Source of the DNA: Paludibacteraceae bacterium
Lineage (GTDB): Bacteria; Bacteroidota; Bacteroidia; Bacteroidales; Paludibacteraceae
Assembly: GCA_017451525.1 (NCBI GenBank)
Contig: JAFTOD010000005.1
Coordinates: 186,001 to 250,000 of the forward strand
Reading direction: 5' to 3'
Length of the DNA stretch: 64,000 bases
The translations under genes were made by a program, and so were the position numbers. The stretch's first letter is position 1; every line of letters starts with the position of its first letter. Shown here one piece after another: positions 35,888 through 44,304 of the stretch. Under the pieces are notes generated by a model. That model saw only the letters and a program-made list of their open reading frames with translations, did not search any database and was not told where the DNA came from.

Positions 35888-36719
35888 ATCGTATCAATTT
35901 ATTTTGTTGTAATGCCTTATTATATAGTTTATCACGTTCTTGCTCCAGAAATTCCACTCTCCGCTCATTCAGTAATATCTGTTCGATTTTTGTTCGTGCA
36001 TAATCCAATGGCATCTCTGTGCCTTTCATGTGCACATCCGTCACTTGCAACAAATACGTATTGACCGAATCTTCCACCACAATTTGACGCTTCTGATTCA
36101 ATTGTTTGTGTAGGTTGGTTTCCGAAAATGGCATGCGGAGCAATATCTGACCCGAGCGAGTCCAATCTTCCAAAAACAACTCATACCCAATAGCATAATT
36201 GTATGCGTATTTTTCTATCAATTCCAAATTCTCATCATCAAACGGCTTTGCCATCTGTCGCTTCAATTCGTCCATGTTTGGCGCACCCAGAGGCACGATT
36301 AACAACATGCCTTTTACTATGGTTTCATCCAACACAAAGCGCGATGAATGGGTTTCATAAAATCCTTTCACCAAACTGTCCTCCACGTGTTTGGGCATGC
36401 GCTGTGCTATCATACGCTCTTCATAGTCATGCACATACAACGAGCGACGATAGTCTTCCACCAGACGCTCAATCTCTTTGCTTTCCACCTCTTTGGCTGC
36501 ATCGTACACCAGCAAATCCATCGCCCACTGACGGATATAAGACTCTGCTACACGTGCACTATCTTCACTTCGCAAACCGTTTGTCAGTGCATCAATTTCC
36601 ACTTGCGTCAAACTATGACCATTGCACTCTACCACAATACCACTCTTACGTTGTCGTTCAAACAACGTACAACCGACCATTATCGGCACAACTATCAATA
36701 ATACTACGAATTCACGCAT
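35877..36719 (-). CDS. SurA-like lipoprotein without clear isomerase domain
   Basis: About 280 residues from the ATG at 36719. The signal ends in a lipobox (IMVGC). The middle (GHSLTQVEIDALTNGLRSEDSARVAESYIRQWAMDLLVYDAAKE) resembles the SurA_N/trigger-factor-like helical chaperone region; the rest (VLDETIVKGMLLIVPLGAP) only weakly recalls a parvulin domain. It probably acts as a companion chaperone of the SurA-like protein encoded just downstream. Promoter at 36737-36768. Confidence 0.78.
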   Translation of the reverse strand: MREFVVLLIVVPIMVGCTLFERQRKSGIVVECNGHSLTQVEIDALTNGLRSEDSARVAESYIRQWAMDLLVYDAAKEVESKEIERLVEDYRRSLYVHDYEERMIAQRMPKHVEDSLVKGFYETHSSRFVLDETIVKGMLLIVPLGAPNMDELKRQMAKPFDDENLELIEKYAYNYAIGYELFLEDWTRSGQILLRMPFSETNLHKQLNQKRQIVVEDSVNTYLLQVTDVHMKGTEMPLDYARTKIEQILLNERRVEFLEQERDKLYNKALQQNKLIRYEK

Positions 36720-36736
36720 AAAACACATTTAACCGA

Positions 36737-36768
36737 CAAAAGTACAAAAAATCTGCCAAATATCCAAA
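36737..36768 (-). promoter_or_regulatory. Promoter of the SurA/OstA operon
   Basis: Minus-strand TTTG (36768-36765), 20-nt spacer, TACTTTTG (36744-36737), 18 nt before the ATG at 36719. Confidence 0.8.
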
Positions 36769-36796
36769 TTTTTTAACAATTATTTGCCAAATCCGC

Positions 36797-37630
36797 TTAA
36801 TTGCCGCAAAAAAGTATTGGCTCGTTTTCATCCACATGACCGTATGGAGTATTCCACATTATCGGATAGTCATATCCTGCAAGTGCCTGATGAATAGATT
36901 CTTGCACCGTGCACCCCATCAACTTATCATCGTCGCAATCTGTAAATTGTCCCACTATCACACCGCTCAAACGACCTAATATACCACTCATCCGCAAGTT
37001 GTTCAGCATCCGATCAATATGATAATGACGCTCACAAATATCTTCTATCAACAATACTGGTGCTTCTTCCAGTTTATCTATTATGGCGTTCAAGGAGTAT
37101 GGCGTTCCCTGCAAACCATATAGTACACTCAAATTGCCCCCAATAATCTTCTTTTTATCGAAATGAGACATGCCGAAATGTTGAAATTCTTTCCCTTTTT
37201 CTATGGCTTCACGCAGAAGCAACACTTGTGGGGCGTCTTCTGGCAGAGTTGCCAATGCTTTGCACATCGAAGCATGCAATGATGGTACGCCATGCAAACT
37301 CATAAGTGCGTGTAAAACAGTAATATCCGAGAAACCAACCACCAATGGCCATTCCGATTTTGGACGAGTAGGTAGCACGATTTTATCCACTATTTGCTGC
37401 AATCCATATCCTCCGCGCGAACACAATATCACATCCACCGAAGCATCTGCAAATGCCTCATTCAAGTCTTCCAAACGTTCTTCTGGGGTTCCTGCAAAAC
37501 GACCACACGCTCCGAAGGCATGCTTCCCTATCGACACTTGAAAACCCCAACCCTCCAAACGTTCACGCGCTTGTTCAATATAACTCCTCTCTATCGCACC
37601 CGAAGGTGATATTATACGTATATGTTTCAT
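36797..37630 (-). CDS. ldcA: LD-carboxypeptidase (S66 family)
   Basis: 277 residues. S66 motifs are visible: IRIISPSGAI at the start, VDVILCSRGGYGLQQIVDKI, the nucleophile region VVGFSDITVLHAL, and later VLLIEDICERHYHIDRMLNNL and NTPYGHVDENEPILFCGN with the catalytic His and Glu. The enzyme removes the terminal D-Ala of tetrapeptide muropeptides during recycling. It is slightly shorter than typical members (~300). Promoter at 37650-37680. Confidence 0.9.
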   Translation of the reverse strand: MKHIRIISPSGAIERSYIEQARERLEGWGFQVSIGKHAFGACGRFAGTPEERLEDLNEAFADASVDVILCSRGGYGLQQIVDKIVLPTRPKSEWPLVVGFSDITVLHALMSLHGVPSLHASMCKALATLPEDAPQVLLLREAIEKGKEFQHFGMSHFDKKKIIGGNLSVLYGLQGTPYSLNAIIDKLEEAPVLLIEDICERHYHIDRMLNNLRMSGILGRLSGVIVGQFTDCDDDKLMGCTVQESIHQALAGYDYPIMWNTPYGHVDENEPILFCGN

Positions 37631-37649
37631 ATTAGTATGCTTTATGCTG

Positions 37650-37680
37650 CAAAGGTAGTAAAATTTTCCGAATTGACAAA
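37650..37680 (-). promoter_or_regulatory. Promoter for ldcA
   Basis: Minus-strand TTTG (37680-37677), 19-nt spacer, TACCTTTG (37657-37650). Confidence 0.78.
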
Positions 37681-37725
37681 GTCATTTCCAATACATTCTA
37701 CAAATTCTATACTAATTCAAGTCTA

Positions 37726-37791
37726 TTCTCTATATTATCGACTATTATTCTCCACATTATCAACTATCATTCTCCATATTATCAACCATTA
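37726..37791. repeat. Three 22-bp tandem repeats
   Basis: Units at 37726-37747, 37748-37769 and 37770-37791 share TTCTCYAYATTATCRACYATYA with a few changes. They lie in the 483-bp stretch 37631-38113, which holds no gene I can recognise, only this array, the 44-bp dispersed repeat and a terminator. Confidence 0.85.
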
Positions 37792-37847
37792 TATATTTCT
37801 CTTTTATCCGACCACCTCCTCCTCGACTTCTTGCTGTTCTTTCCTTG

Positions 37848-37891
37848 TCAATTACGTAGGATATACGTAACATATACGTAGGATATACGTA
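37848..37891. repeat. Dispersed 44-bp repeat, copy 2
   Basis: Exact reverse complement of 19397-19440. The words ACGTAGGATATACGTA and ACGTAACATATACGTA alternate; a decayed further unit (TGATACACGTAAGATATA) continues to 37908. Confidence 0.9.
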
Positions 37892-38047
37892 TGATACACG
37901 TAAGATATAGCAGTTAATAAGCAGAGAACACCTATGAAGTGTCCCAAAAAAAGTTCTACAACCAACCTTTTTAATGCAGAAAAAATAGACTATTGGGGCG
38001 TTTGTATAGTTTCAAAAAATGCCACAATAGATTGAGTTTTAAAATTA

Positions 38048-38080
38048 AAAAGGATGCATCAAACATTGACACATCCTTGC
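38048..38080 (-). terminator. Probable terminator of the small lipoprotein gene
   Basis: On the minus strand AAGGATG pairs with CATCCTT (38050-38056 with 38072-38078), followed by TTTTAATTTT. The loop is long (15 nt), so it may be a modest terminator. Confidence 0.55.
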
Positions 38081-38113
38081 ATAGATATTCAAAAATAGTT
38101 AATCAATAATGCA

Positions 38114-38572
38114 TTATTTCTTCAACGTAATGGTATATTTATATTCATATTCGCCATCTTCCGAGTACCTTTGAGGCGTTTCAAGAATCATTTTATTTTT
38201 GGTCAGACTTTTGATTATGAAATAGTTTGCTCCAAAGTTTTCTGCTAATTCAGTTTGTAATTTATCTCCCTTTAGTTGATAATCATACTCCTCATAACCA
38301 CTCCAATATTCAAGTACTGTGCCAAATTCGTCGAATTCCCATACCCACTCCCCTTCTTCTAAAGTGTCTGTTTCTGATTCATATTCATTACCATCTATAT
38401 AGGCACACGAACATGACTCTCTAACGTGCCATTTTCCAATGATTAATTCTTCATAATGCTCTTTATCATTATTAGAACCATCAATAGAAGATTGTGACTG
38501 CTCACAAGATGTAAACACCATTGGCATTATTGCTACCAGCAACATTACCAAAAAATAATTCATTTTTTTCAT
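38114..38572 (-). CDS. Small lipoprotein, lipocalin-like
   Basis: 152 residues. A signal peptide with lipobox VFTSC is followed by an acidic domain starting ELIIGKWHVRESCSC and ending FIIKSLTKNKMILETPQRYSEDGEYEYKYTITLKK. The pattern GKW...W.F...G.. and L.....L..... is that of lipocalin-like domains common in Bacteroidales lipoproteins. The function is unknown. It stands alone between non-coding stretches. Confidence 0.75.
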   Translation of the reverse strand: MKKMNYFLVMLLVAIMPMVFTSCEQSQSSIDGSNNDKEHYEELIIGKWHVRESCSCAYIDGNEYESETDTLEEGEWVWEFDEFGTVLEYWSGYEEYDYQLKGDKLQTELAENFGANYFIIKSLTKNKMILETPQRYSEDGEYEYKYTITLKK

Positions 38573-38625
38573 AATTTCATTCTAGTTATTATTACTGAAT
38601 ACCTATTGTCTGTGTACAATGACAC

Positions 38626-38670
38626 AAAAAAAGCGCAGACCTCATGTTGCTTATTCGCAAAACGAGGTCT
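38626..38670 (-). terminator. Intrinsic terminator of the structured RNA gene
   Basis: AGACCTC (38670-38664 read on the minus strand) pairs with GAGGTCT (38643-38637); GCGC and a run of seven T (38632-38626) follow. Confidence 0.8.
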
Positions 38671-38942
38671 TAGCATACCTTTAAGGTCAAATAAACAACA
38701 GGAAACCTACGCTGGTATGAAGACACGCTACACTCTGTACAAGCATAGCATGGATACAATCATACCCATAGGCATCTACTGATTACTTTGATTTTGACCT
38801 TAATGTTGAAAAGTTGCTAAGTTTTCGTTTTGCCAAACGCAAAGCGTCAATAAACGCTATTAAATATGTCAGAAACCTACCCTTAGAAAGAACCTAACGA
38901 AACACTTTTCGCAGGACATATTTCCCTCCAGCGTAGGATTTG
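38626..38942 (-). ncRNA. Free-standing structured non-coding RNA (~310 nt)
   Basis: No open frame fits here. On the minus strand a perfect promoter (38947-38978) is followed by a folded region and a terminator. Pairings: 38928-38937 with 38706-38715 (10 bp, CCTACGCTGG/CCAGCGTAGG), 38793-38803 with 38681-38691 (11 bp, TTAAGGTCAAA/TTTGACCTTAA), local hairpins CGAAA-AGTG-TTTCG, AGCGT-TTATTG-ACGCT and CGTTT-GGCA-AAACG, and AAATATGTC with GACATATTT. The first two long helices interleave, so together they would form a pseudoknot; otherwise they are alternatives. The terminator pairs 38637-38643 with 38664-38670, followed by seven T. I see no tmRNA tag or CCA end and no RNase P core. The Bacteroidales-1 motif is one candidate identity; I cannot confirm it. 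Confidence 0.7.
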
Positions 38943-38946
38943 ACCA

Positions 38947-38978
38947 CAAAGGTACAACATTTTTTTGAATTACACAAA
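38947..38978 (-). promoter_or_regulatory. Promoter of the structured RNA gene
   Basis: Minus-strand TTTG (38978-38975), 20-nt spacer, TACCTTTG (38954-38947). No start codon follows in a usable frame. Confidence 0.82.
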
Positions 38979-39002
38979 AATAAAACAAAATTTCTAACAA
39001 AA

Positions 39003-39034
39003 TTTGCATATCCGCAAATTTTGTTGTACCTTTG
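39003..39034 (+). promoter_or_regulatory. Promoter of the TPR/PD40 gene
   Basis: TTTG (39003-39006), 20-nt spacer, TACCTTTG (39027-39034), with the palindrome TTTGCATATCCGCAAA over the -33 element. The ATG at 39043 is only 8 nt after the -7 box. Confidence 0.82.
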
Positions 39035-39042
39035 CAGTTGAT

Positions 39043-40404
39043 ATGCGAAAAATTCTACTTGTCATAGTATTCATCATAGGTACATGTACGCTATGGGGAC
39101 AAACGCACCATAGTGCAGACAAATTATTTCAAGCAGGCGACTACGCTGGCGCACAAGAGTCATATCGTGCTTTGCTCAAAAACTATCCCACAAATCCACT
39201 TTACCTATATCGTTACGCGCGGTGCGCACAAGAGCAAGGTGATGATACCACTGCGATAAAATACTTCCAAAAAGCGGGCGATAAGTATATCCTCAAATAC
39301 TTTTATATGGCAGAAAGTTATATGCGACTTTGGCATATGGACAAGGCCATCGAATCGTATTCCACTTATCTCGGCAGCCTCAGGGAACCAAACGAAAGAG
39401 AACCACATATCAATCAACAAATAGAATATGCAGAAAAAATACAACGCTATCTCAAGCGAGTGGAGCGTGTGCAAGTGATTGATTCTGTGGAAGTAGCCTT
39501 AGATAGTATGCTACATGTTTGCATCCTGTCCGCTGAAGCAGGAAAACTGTCTTATGACTCTTTGGGAAATACGATTTACACCAACCAACGAGGTGACCGA
39601 AAGTTTTGGACTACAACTAAAGATTCCATCAATATCTTGGTTTCCAACCACCGACTTTTGGATGAATGGTCACAACCCGATACATTGCCTGCCATCATCA
39701 ACTTCACCGATAATCAATGTGCTCCATACATCCTTAACGATGGCATAACACTCTATTTTGCAGCGAATGATACTAACGGATTAGGCAAGCTTGATATATA
39801 TGTCGCACGTTACAACATGGCATCCGAGACTTATACTACACCCGAAAATTTAGGTATGCCGTACAACTCACCAGCTAATGAGTACCTATTCGTTGTGGAT
39901 GAAATGCGCAGTATTGCCTATTTAGCTACCGATCGCTTTGCTGCTCCAGGGCGAGTACACATCTATACTTTGGCGCTCCCTGAGCAAAAACAGTATTGGC
40001 GAAATATACCTACCGACTCTCTTGTCGCATACGGACGATTGGATATTTTCGAACAAGCGTGTTTAGAATCTTCTACAAAAAACGAAGTATTATTTGAAGA
40101 AGAAAATACCGATGAAATCGAAGATTTATGCTTCATAATCAACGATTCTACCATATACCATTCTATCAGTGATTTCCGTCAGCCGAAGGCTAAAGAAAAA
40201 TATCTTGAATGGAAAAAAGTGGAAAAACAATATCTTTCCGAACAACAACAATTAAAGCAACTCCGTCTGCAATATGCTGAAGCAGATGCAGCAACACAAA
40301 AAGAATTGACTCCAGCCATTCTGCAACTAGAGAACAACCAGAGTCAATTATCTAAACGTTGTCAAATCCTCTTAACTGAAATTCGATTAGAGGAAATCAA
40401 GTAA
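39043..40404 (+). CDS. TPR and PD40-type beta-propeller repeat protein
   Basis: About 453 residues from the ATG at 39043; a longer frame from 39004 would include the promoter. A signal peptide (MRKILLVIVFIIGTCTLWGQ) is followed by TPR helices (ADKLFQAGDYAGAQESYRALLKNYPTNPLYLYRYARCAQEQGD) and WD40-like PD40 strands (QCAPYILNDGITLYFAANDTNGLGKLDIYVARY; PYNSPANEYLFVVDEMRSIAYLATDR). The tail is a glutamine-rich coiled coil. The arrangement recalls PorE-type type IX secretion proteins but has no OmpA domain. The role is unknown; probably periplasmic or envelope-bound. Confidence 0.8.
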   Translation: MRKILLVIVFIIGTCTLWGQTHHSADKLFQAGDYAGAQESYRALLKNYPTNPLYLYRYARCAQEQGDDTTAIKYFQKAGDKYILKYFYMAESYMRLWHMDKAIESYSTYLGSLREPNEREPHINQQIEYAEKIQRYLKRVERVQVIDSVEVALDSMLHVCILSAEAGKLSYDSLGNTIYTNQRGDRKFWTTTKDSINILVSNHRLLDEWSQPDTLPAIINFTDNQCAPYILNDGITLYFAANDTNGLGKLDIYVARYNMASETYTTPENLGMPYNSPANEYLFVVDEMRSIAYLATDRFAAPGRVHIYTLALPEQKQYWRNIPTDSLVAYGRLDIFEQACLESSTKNEVLFEEENTDEIEDLCFIINDSTIYHSISDFRQPKAKEKYLEWKKVEKQYLSEQQQLKQLRLQYAEADAATQKELTPAILQLENNQSQLSKRCQILLTEIRLEEIK

Positions 40405-40432
40405 GCATTAGAATACGTTTCTTGCCGTCTAA

Positions 40433-41374
40433 TTAGAGTACGTTGATTTCTTTCAAGATAGCGGTAGTCTTAGCAACTGCCTCTTCGCTTGCTGCAAACA
40501 ACGCCTTCTCTGCATCATTTAATTCGATTTCAACGATCTTTTCAATACCGTTCTTACCGATGATACATGGTACACCGATGGTGATGTCGTTATAACCATA
40601 CTCACCCTCGAGATAAGCAGAGCAAGGAATCATCTTCTTTTGGTCGTTGATCACGCTATCTGCAACAGCTGCAGCAGCTGCACCAGGAGCCATCCATGCG
40701 CTAGTACCAAGCAAGCCTGTCAATGTAGCACCACCTACCATAGTAGCCTTAGCCACTTCTTCCATCTCCTCTGCACTAATCATATCGCTAACTGGCATGC
40801 CCTTGTAGGTAGCATAGCGAGTCATAGGAATCATAGTGGTATCACCGTGACCACCAATAACGAAACCTTCTACTTCATTAGCATTGCAACCCAACTTTTG
40901 GCTCAAGAAATATTTGAAACGGCTGCTATCCAATGCACCACCCATACCAATCACGCGATTGCGTGGCAAACCGAGTGCCTTGTAGGTGAGATAAGCCATC
41001 GTGTCCATAGGATTAGAAACAACGATGAGAATAGCGTTTGGAGAGTAGGTAAGGATTTGATTAGCAACGCTTTTCACGATACCTGCGTTCACACCAATCA
41101 ACTCCTCACGGGTCATACCTGGTTTACGTGGAAGACCTGATGTGATTACCACTACATCACTACCTGCGGTTGCGCTATAGTCGTTGGTTACACCTTTTAC
41201 TACGGTGTCAAAGCCCAACAATTGAGCAGTTTGCATGATGTCCATTGCCTTGCCTTCTGCAACGCCTTCCTTAATGTCGATCAATACGACTTCGCTGGCT
41301 ACTTTCTTTACTGCCAACACATTTGCGCACGTAGCACCTACGTTACCTGCGCCTACAACGGTTACTTTTGACAT
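40433..41374 (-). CDS. mdh: Malate dehydrogenase
   Basis: 313 residues. It has the NAD-binding VTVVGAGNVGATCA, the substrate-binding arginines in ITSGLPRKPGMTREEL, VVSNPMDTMAYL, and the catalytic histidine in GGHGDTTMIPM. The type is the LDH-like malate dehydrogenase, linking malate and oxaloacetate in the reductive TCA branch. Single gene with promoter 41424-41455. Confidence 0.95.
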   Translation of the reverse strand: MSKVTVVGAGNVGATCANVLAVKKVASEVVLIDIKEGVAEGKAMDIMQTAQLLGFDTVVKGVTNDYSATAGSDVVVITSGLPRKPGMTREELIGVNAGIVKSVANQILTYSPNAILIVVSNPMDTMAYLTYKALGLPRNRVIGMGGALDSSRFKYFLSQKLGCNANEVEGFVIGGHGDTTMIPMTRYATYKGMPVSDMISAEEMEEVAKATMVGGATLTGLLGTSAWMAPGAAAAAVADSVINDQKKMIPCSAYLEGEYGYNDITIGVPCIIGKNGIEKIVEIELNDAEKALFAASEEAVAKTTAILKEINVL

Positions 41375-41423
41375 AATTTAATTAGATTAGTATTTTAGTT
41401 AAATGAAATTGCCAATTAACGCA

Positions 41424-41455
41424 CAAAGGTAGTATATTTTTTGCATATACGCAAA
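41424..41455 (-). promoter_or_regulatory. Promoter for mdh
   Basis: Minus-strand TTTG (41455-41452), 20-nt spacer, TACCTTTG (41431-41424). The -33 element is one arm of the palindrome TTTGCATATACGCAAA (41440-41455, plus strand). Confidence 0.82.
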
Positions 41456-41501
41456 TTTTCGAAGATTTTTGTACAGTAAAAGTGGCAAATATAATTTTAT
41501 A

Positions 41502-41533
41502 TTTGCATTTTCCGAAAAAAAGTTGTACTTTTG
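41502..41533 (+). promoter_or_regulatory. Promoter for gpmI
   Basis: TTTG (41502-41505), 20-nt spacer, TACTTTTG (41526-41533); leader of about 60 nt before the ATG at 41602. Confidence 0.82.
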
Positions 41534-41601
41534 CAGTCCGATATTAAAATGCCGAAGTTTGCGGCGAAAACAGTGAATAAACGATTAAAAAATATACAAC
41601 T

Positions 41602-43131
41602 ATGTCAAAAGCATTACTTATGATTCTCGACGGCTGGGGAATCGGAAACAAATCTAAAGCCGACGCAATCTCTTGCACTCCAACTCCACATTGGGATGCG
41701 CTCCTAGAGAAGTACCCTCATAGCCAACTGCAAGCCAGTGGCGAAAATGTGGGTTTACCAGACGGACAAATGGGTAACTCTGAGGTAGGTCACCTCAATA
41801 TCGGCGCAGGTCGCGTGGTATATCAAGACCTCGTGAAGATCAACCGCGCTTGCAAGGATGGCAGTATTCTGGAGAACCCAGAAATCAAATCTGCTTTCGG
41901 TTATGCGAAAGAGACAGGCAAGAAGCTCCATATCATGGGCCTCACCTCTAACGGTGGTGTGCACTCTTCTTTCGACCACCTCTTCTACCTCACCCAAATT
42001 GCTAAAACCTACGGATTAGACGGACAAACTTTCATCCACTGCTTCATGGACGGCCGCGATACCGACCCTAAGTCAGGTCTCGGATTCATCGACCAGTTGC
42101 AGCAACACTTAGCTGAGACTTGCGGTGAAATCGCTACTATCCAAGGTCGCTTCTATGTGATGGACCGCGACAAACGTTGGGAGCGCGTGAAGGTGGCATA
42201 CGACTGCCTCGTACATGGCGAAGGCAAAGCATCTGAGGACATGCTCCAAGCCATGCAAGAGAGCTACAACGAGGGTGTGACCGATGAGTTTATCAAACCT
42301 ATCGTTCATGTTCGTGATGGCAAGCCACTCGCTACTATCGAGGAGGGCGACGTAGTGATTTTCTTCAATTACCGCAACGACCGCGCGAAAGAAATCACCA
42401 TCGTGCTTACCCAACAAGACATGCCAGAGCAAGGCATGGCTACCATTCCTAATCTGCAATACTACTGCATGACCCCATACGATTCTTCGTTCCAAGGTCT
42501 ACATGTCCTCTTCCCAAAAGAGAACGTACAAAACACTATGGGTGAGATCGTGTCGAATGCGGGCTTGAAGCAACTCCGTATCGCTGAAACTGAAAAGTTT
42601 GCACACGTAACCTTCTTCTTCAACGGTGGTCGCGAAGCAGAGTACCCAGGCGAGGAGCGTATCCTAATTCCTTCACCTAAGGTGGCTACCTACGACCTCC
42701 AACCAGAGATGTCTGCGCCAGAGGTGACAGAGGCACTTTGCGAGGCATTGGATACACAAAAGTACGACTATATCACTTTGAACTTCGCCAACGGCGACAT
42801 GGTGGGTCACACAGGAGTATATGCTGCTATCGAGAAAGCAGTTAAAACTATCGATGAATGCGTGGATAAAGTGGTGAATACTGCTCTCAAGAACGACTAC
42901 GAGATCATCATTATCGCTGACCACGGCAACTGCGACAATGCTATCAATGCCGATGGTTCGCCAAATACTGCTCACTCGCTCAACCCTGTACCATTCGTGT
43001 ATGTAAGCAAGGACCACACAGACGCACAACTTGAAGACGGTATCCTCGCCGACGTGGCTCCATCCCTCTGCCACATCCTCGGCGTAGAGCAACCAGCAGA
43101 AATGACAGGACATAATCTAATTAAGAATTAA
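41602..43131 (+). CDS. gpmI: 2,3-bisphosphoglycerate-independent phosphoglycerate mutase
   Basis: 509 residues. Metal and phospho-serine motifs of the alkaline phosphatase superfamily are present: [27 protein letters not shown] (catalytic Ser), [42 protein letters not shown] and ADHGNCD. It interconverts 3- and 2-phosphoglycerate in glycolysis. The codon usage is strongly biased, as expected for a highly expressed gene. ychF follows 12 bp later. Confidence 0.96.
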   Translation: MSKALLMILDGWGIGNKSKADAISCTPTPHWDALLEKYPHSQLQASGENVGLPDGQMGNSEVGHLNIGAGRVVYQDLVKINRACKDGSILENPEIKSAFGYAKETGKKLHIMGLTSNGGVHSSFDHLFYLTQIAKTYGLDGQTFIHCFMDGRDTDPKSGLGFIDQLQQHLAETCGEIATIQGRFYVMDRDKRWERVKVAYDCLVHGEGKASEDMLQAMQESYNEGVTDEFIKPIVHVRDGKPLATIEEGDVVIFFNYRNDRAKEITIVLTQQDMPEQGMATIPNLQYYCMTPYDSSFQGLHVLFPKENVQNTMGEIVSNAGLKQLRIAETEKFAHVTFFFNGGREAEYPGEERILIPSPKVATYDLQPEMSAPEVTEALCEALDTQKYDYITLNFANGDMVGHTGVYAAIEKAVKTIDECVDKVVNTALKNDYEIIIIADHGNCDNAINADGSPNTAHSLNPVPFVYVSKDHTDAQLEDGILADVAPSLCHILGVEQPAEMTGHNLIKN

Positions 43132-43143
43132 GAATTTTGAATT

Positions 43144-44250
43144 ATGGCACTTCAGTGTGGTATAGTAGGACTTCCTAATGTCGGCAAATCGACCCTATTC
43201 AACTGCTTGAGCAACGCCAAGGCGCAATCGGCTAACTTCCCTTTCTGTACGATTGAGCCCAACGTAGGCGTTATCACCGTACCTGATGAGCGACTCATCA
43301 AGCTCGGCGAACTCTGCAAACCCGAACGCGGAGTGATTCCAACCACCGTTGAAATCGTGGATATTGCTGGATTGGTGAAAGGTGCAAGCAAAGGCGAAGG
43401 ACTTGGCAATAAGTTCTTGGCTAACATCCGCGAGACGGATGCTATCATCCACGTACTCCGTTGCTTCGATGATGAGAACGTAGTACACGTGGACGGATCT
43501 GTGGATCCTATCCGCGATAAAGATATCATTGATGCCGAACTCCAACTCAAAGACCTTGAGACGGTGGAAGCGCGCATTCAGAAGATAGAGAAACAAGTAC
43601 GCGTGGGTGGCGACAAACAAGCCAAAGTTGCCCTCGATGTGCTTCTCAAATACCGCGAGGCACTTTCTCAAGGCCGTTCTGCTCGCACTGTAGAACTAGT
43701 GAATAAGGACGAGGAGCAAGTGGCGAAGGAGACGATGCTCCTCACCAGCAAACCCGTGCTCTATGTCTGCAACGTGGACGAGAACTCTGCGGTTAATGGC
43801 AATGCCTATGTGGAGCAAGTGCGCGAAGCGGTCAAAGATGAGAACGCACAAGTGTTAGTTGTGGCAGCGAAGATTGAGAGCGAGATTGCCGAACTCGAGA
43901 CCTACGAAGAGCGTCAGATGTTCCTCGATGAAATCGGGCTTTCCGAGTCAGGTGTGAGCCGTTTGATTAAGGCAGCATACGCACTACTCAACCTCCGCAC
44001 TTTCCTCACCGCAGGTAGCGACGAGGTACGTGCTTGGACCTTCCGTGCAGGTAGCAAAGCTCCTCAATGTGCGGGCGTTATCCACACCGATTTTGAGCGA
44101 GGCTTCATTCGCGCAGAGGTGATCAAGTACGAAGATTATATCGCACTCGGTGGCGAGTCCGCCTGCCGTCAAGCAGGTAAACTCGGCATCGAAGGCAAAG
44201 AATACGTCGTGCAAGATGGCGACATCATGCACTTCCTTTTCAACGTGTAA
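43144..44250 (+). CDS. ychF: Ribosome-binding ATPase YchF
   Basis: 368 residues. Obg-family nucleotide-binding motifs (GLPNVGKSTLFNCLS; DIAGLVKGASKGEGLGNKFL), NxxE-like specificity (VCNVDENS) and a C-terminal TGS domain (FLTAGSDEVRAWTFRAGSKAPQCAGVIHTDFERGFIRAEV). YchF binds ATP instead of GTP, associates with ribosomes and affects the oxidative stress response. Highly conserved, standard length. Confidence 0.96.
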   Translation: MALQCGIVGLPNVGKSTLFNCLSNAKAQSANFPFCTIEPNVGVITVPDERLIKLGELCKPERGVIPTTVEIVDIAGLVKGASKGEGLGNKFLANIRETDAIIHVLRCFDDENVVHVDGSVDPIRDKDIIDAELQLKDLETVEARIQKIEKQVRVGGDKQAKVALDVLLKYREALSQGRSARTVELVNKDEEQVAKETMLLTSKPVLYVCNVDENSAVNGNAYVEQVREAVKDENAQVLVVAAKIESEIAELETYEERQMFLDEIGLSESGVSRLIKAAYALLNLRTFLTAGSDEVRAWTFRAGSKAPQCAGVIHTDFERGFIRAEVIKYEDYIALGGESACRQAGKLGIEGKEYVVQDGDIMHFLFNV

Positions 44251-44304
44251 TTAAAGACCTTAAGGACTTTAAAGACTTTAAGGACCTTACAAGTAGAAAT
44301 AACA

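Noticed and set aside
37726-37791. CRISPR array
   Set aside because: The three 22-bp units follow each other without spacers and no cas gene is present.
38626-38942. tmRNA or RNase P RNA
   Set aside because: No CCA-type tRNA-like end, no ALAA-type tag frame and no conserved RNase P core sequence were found.
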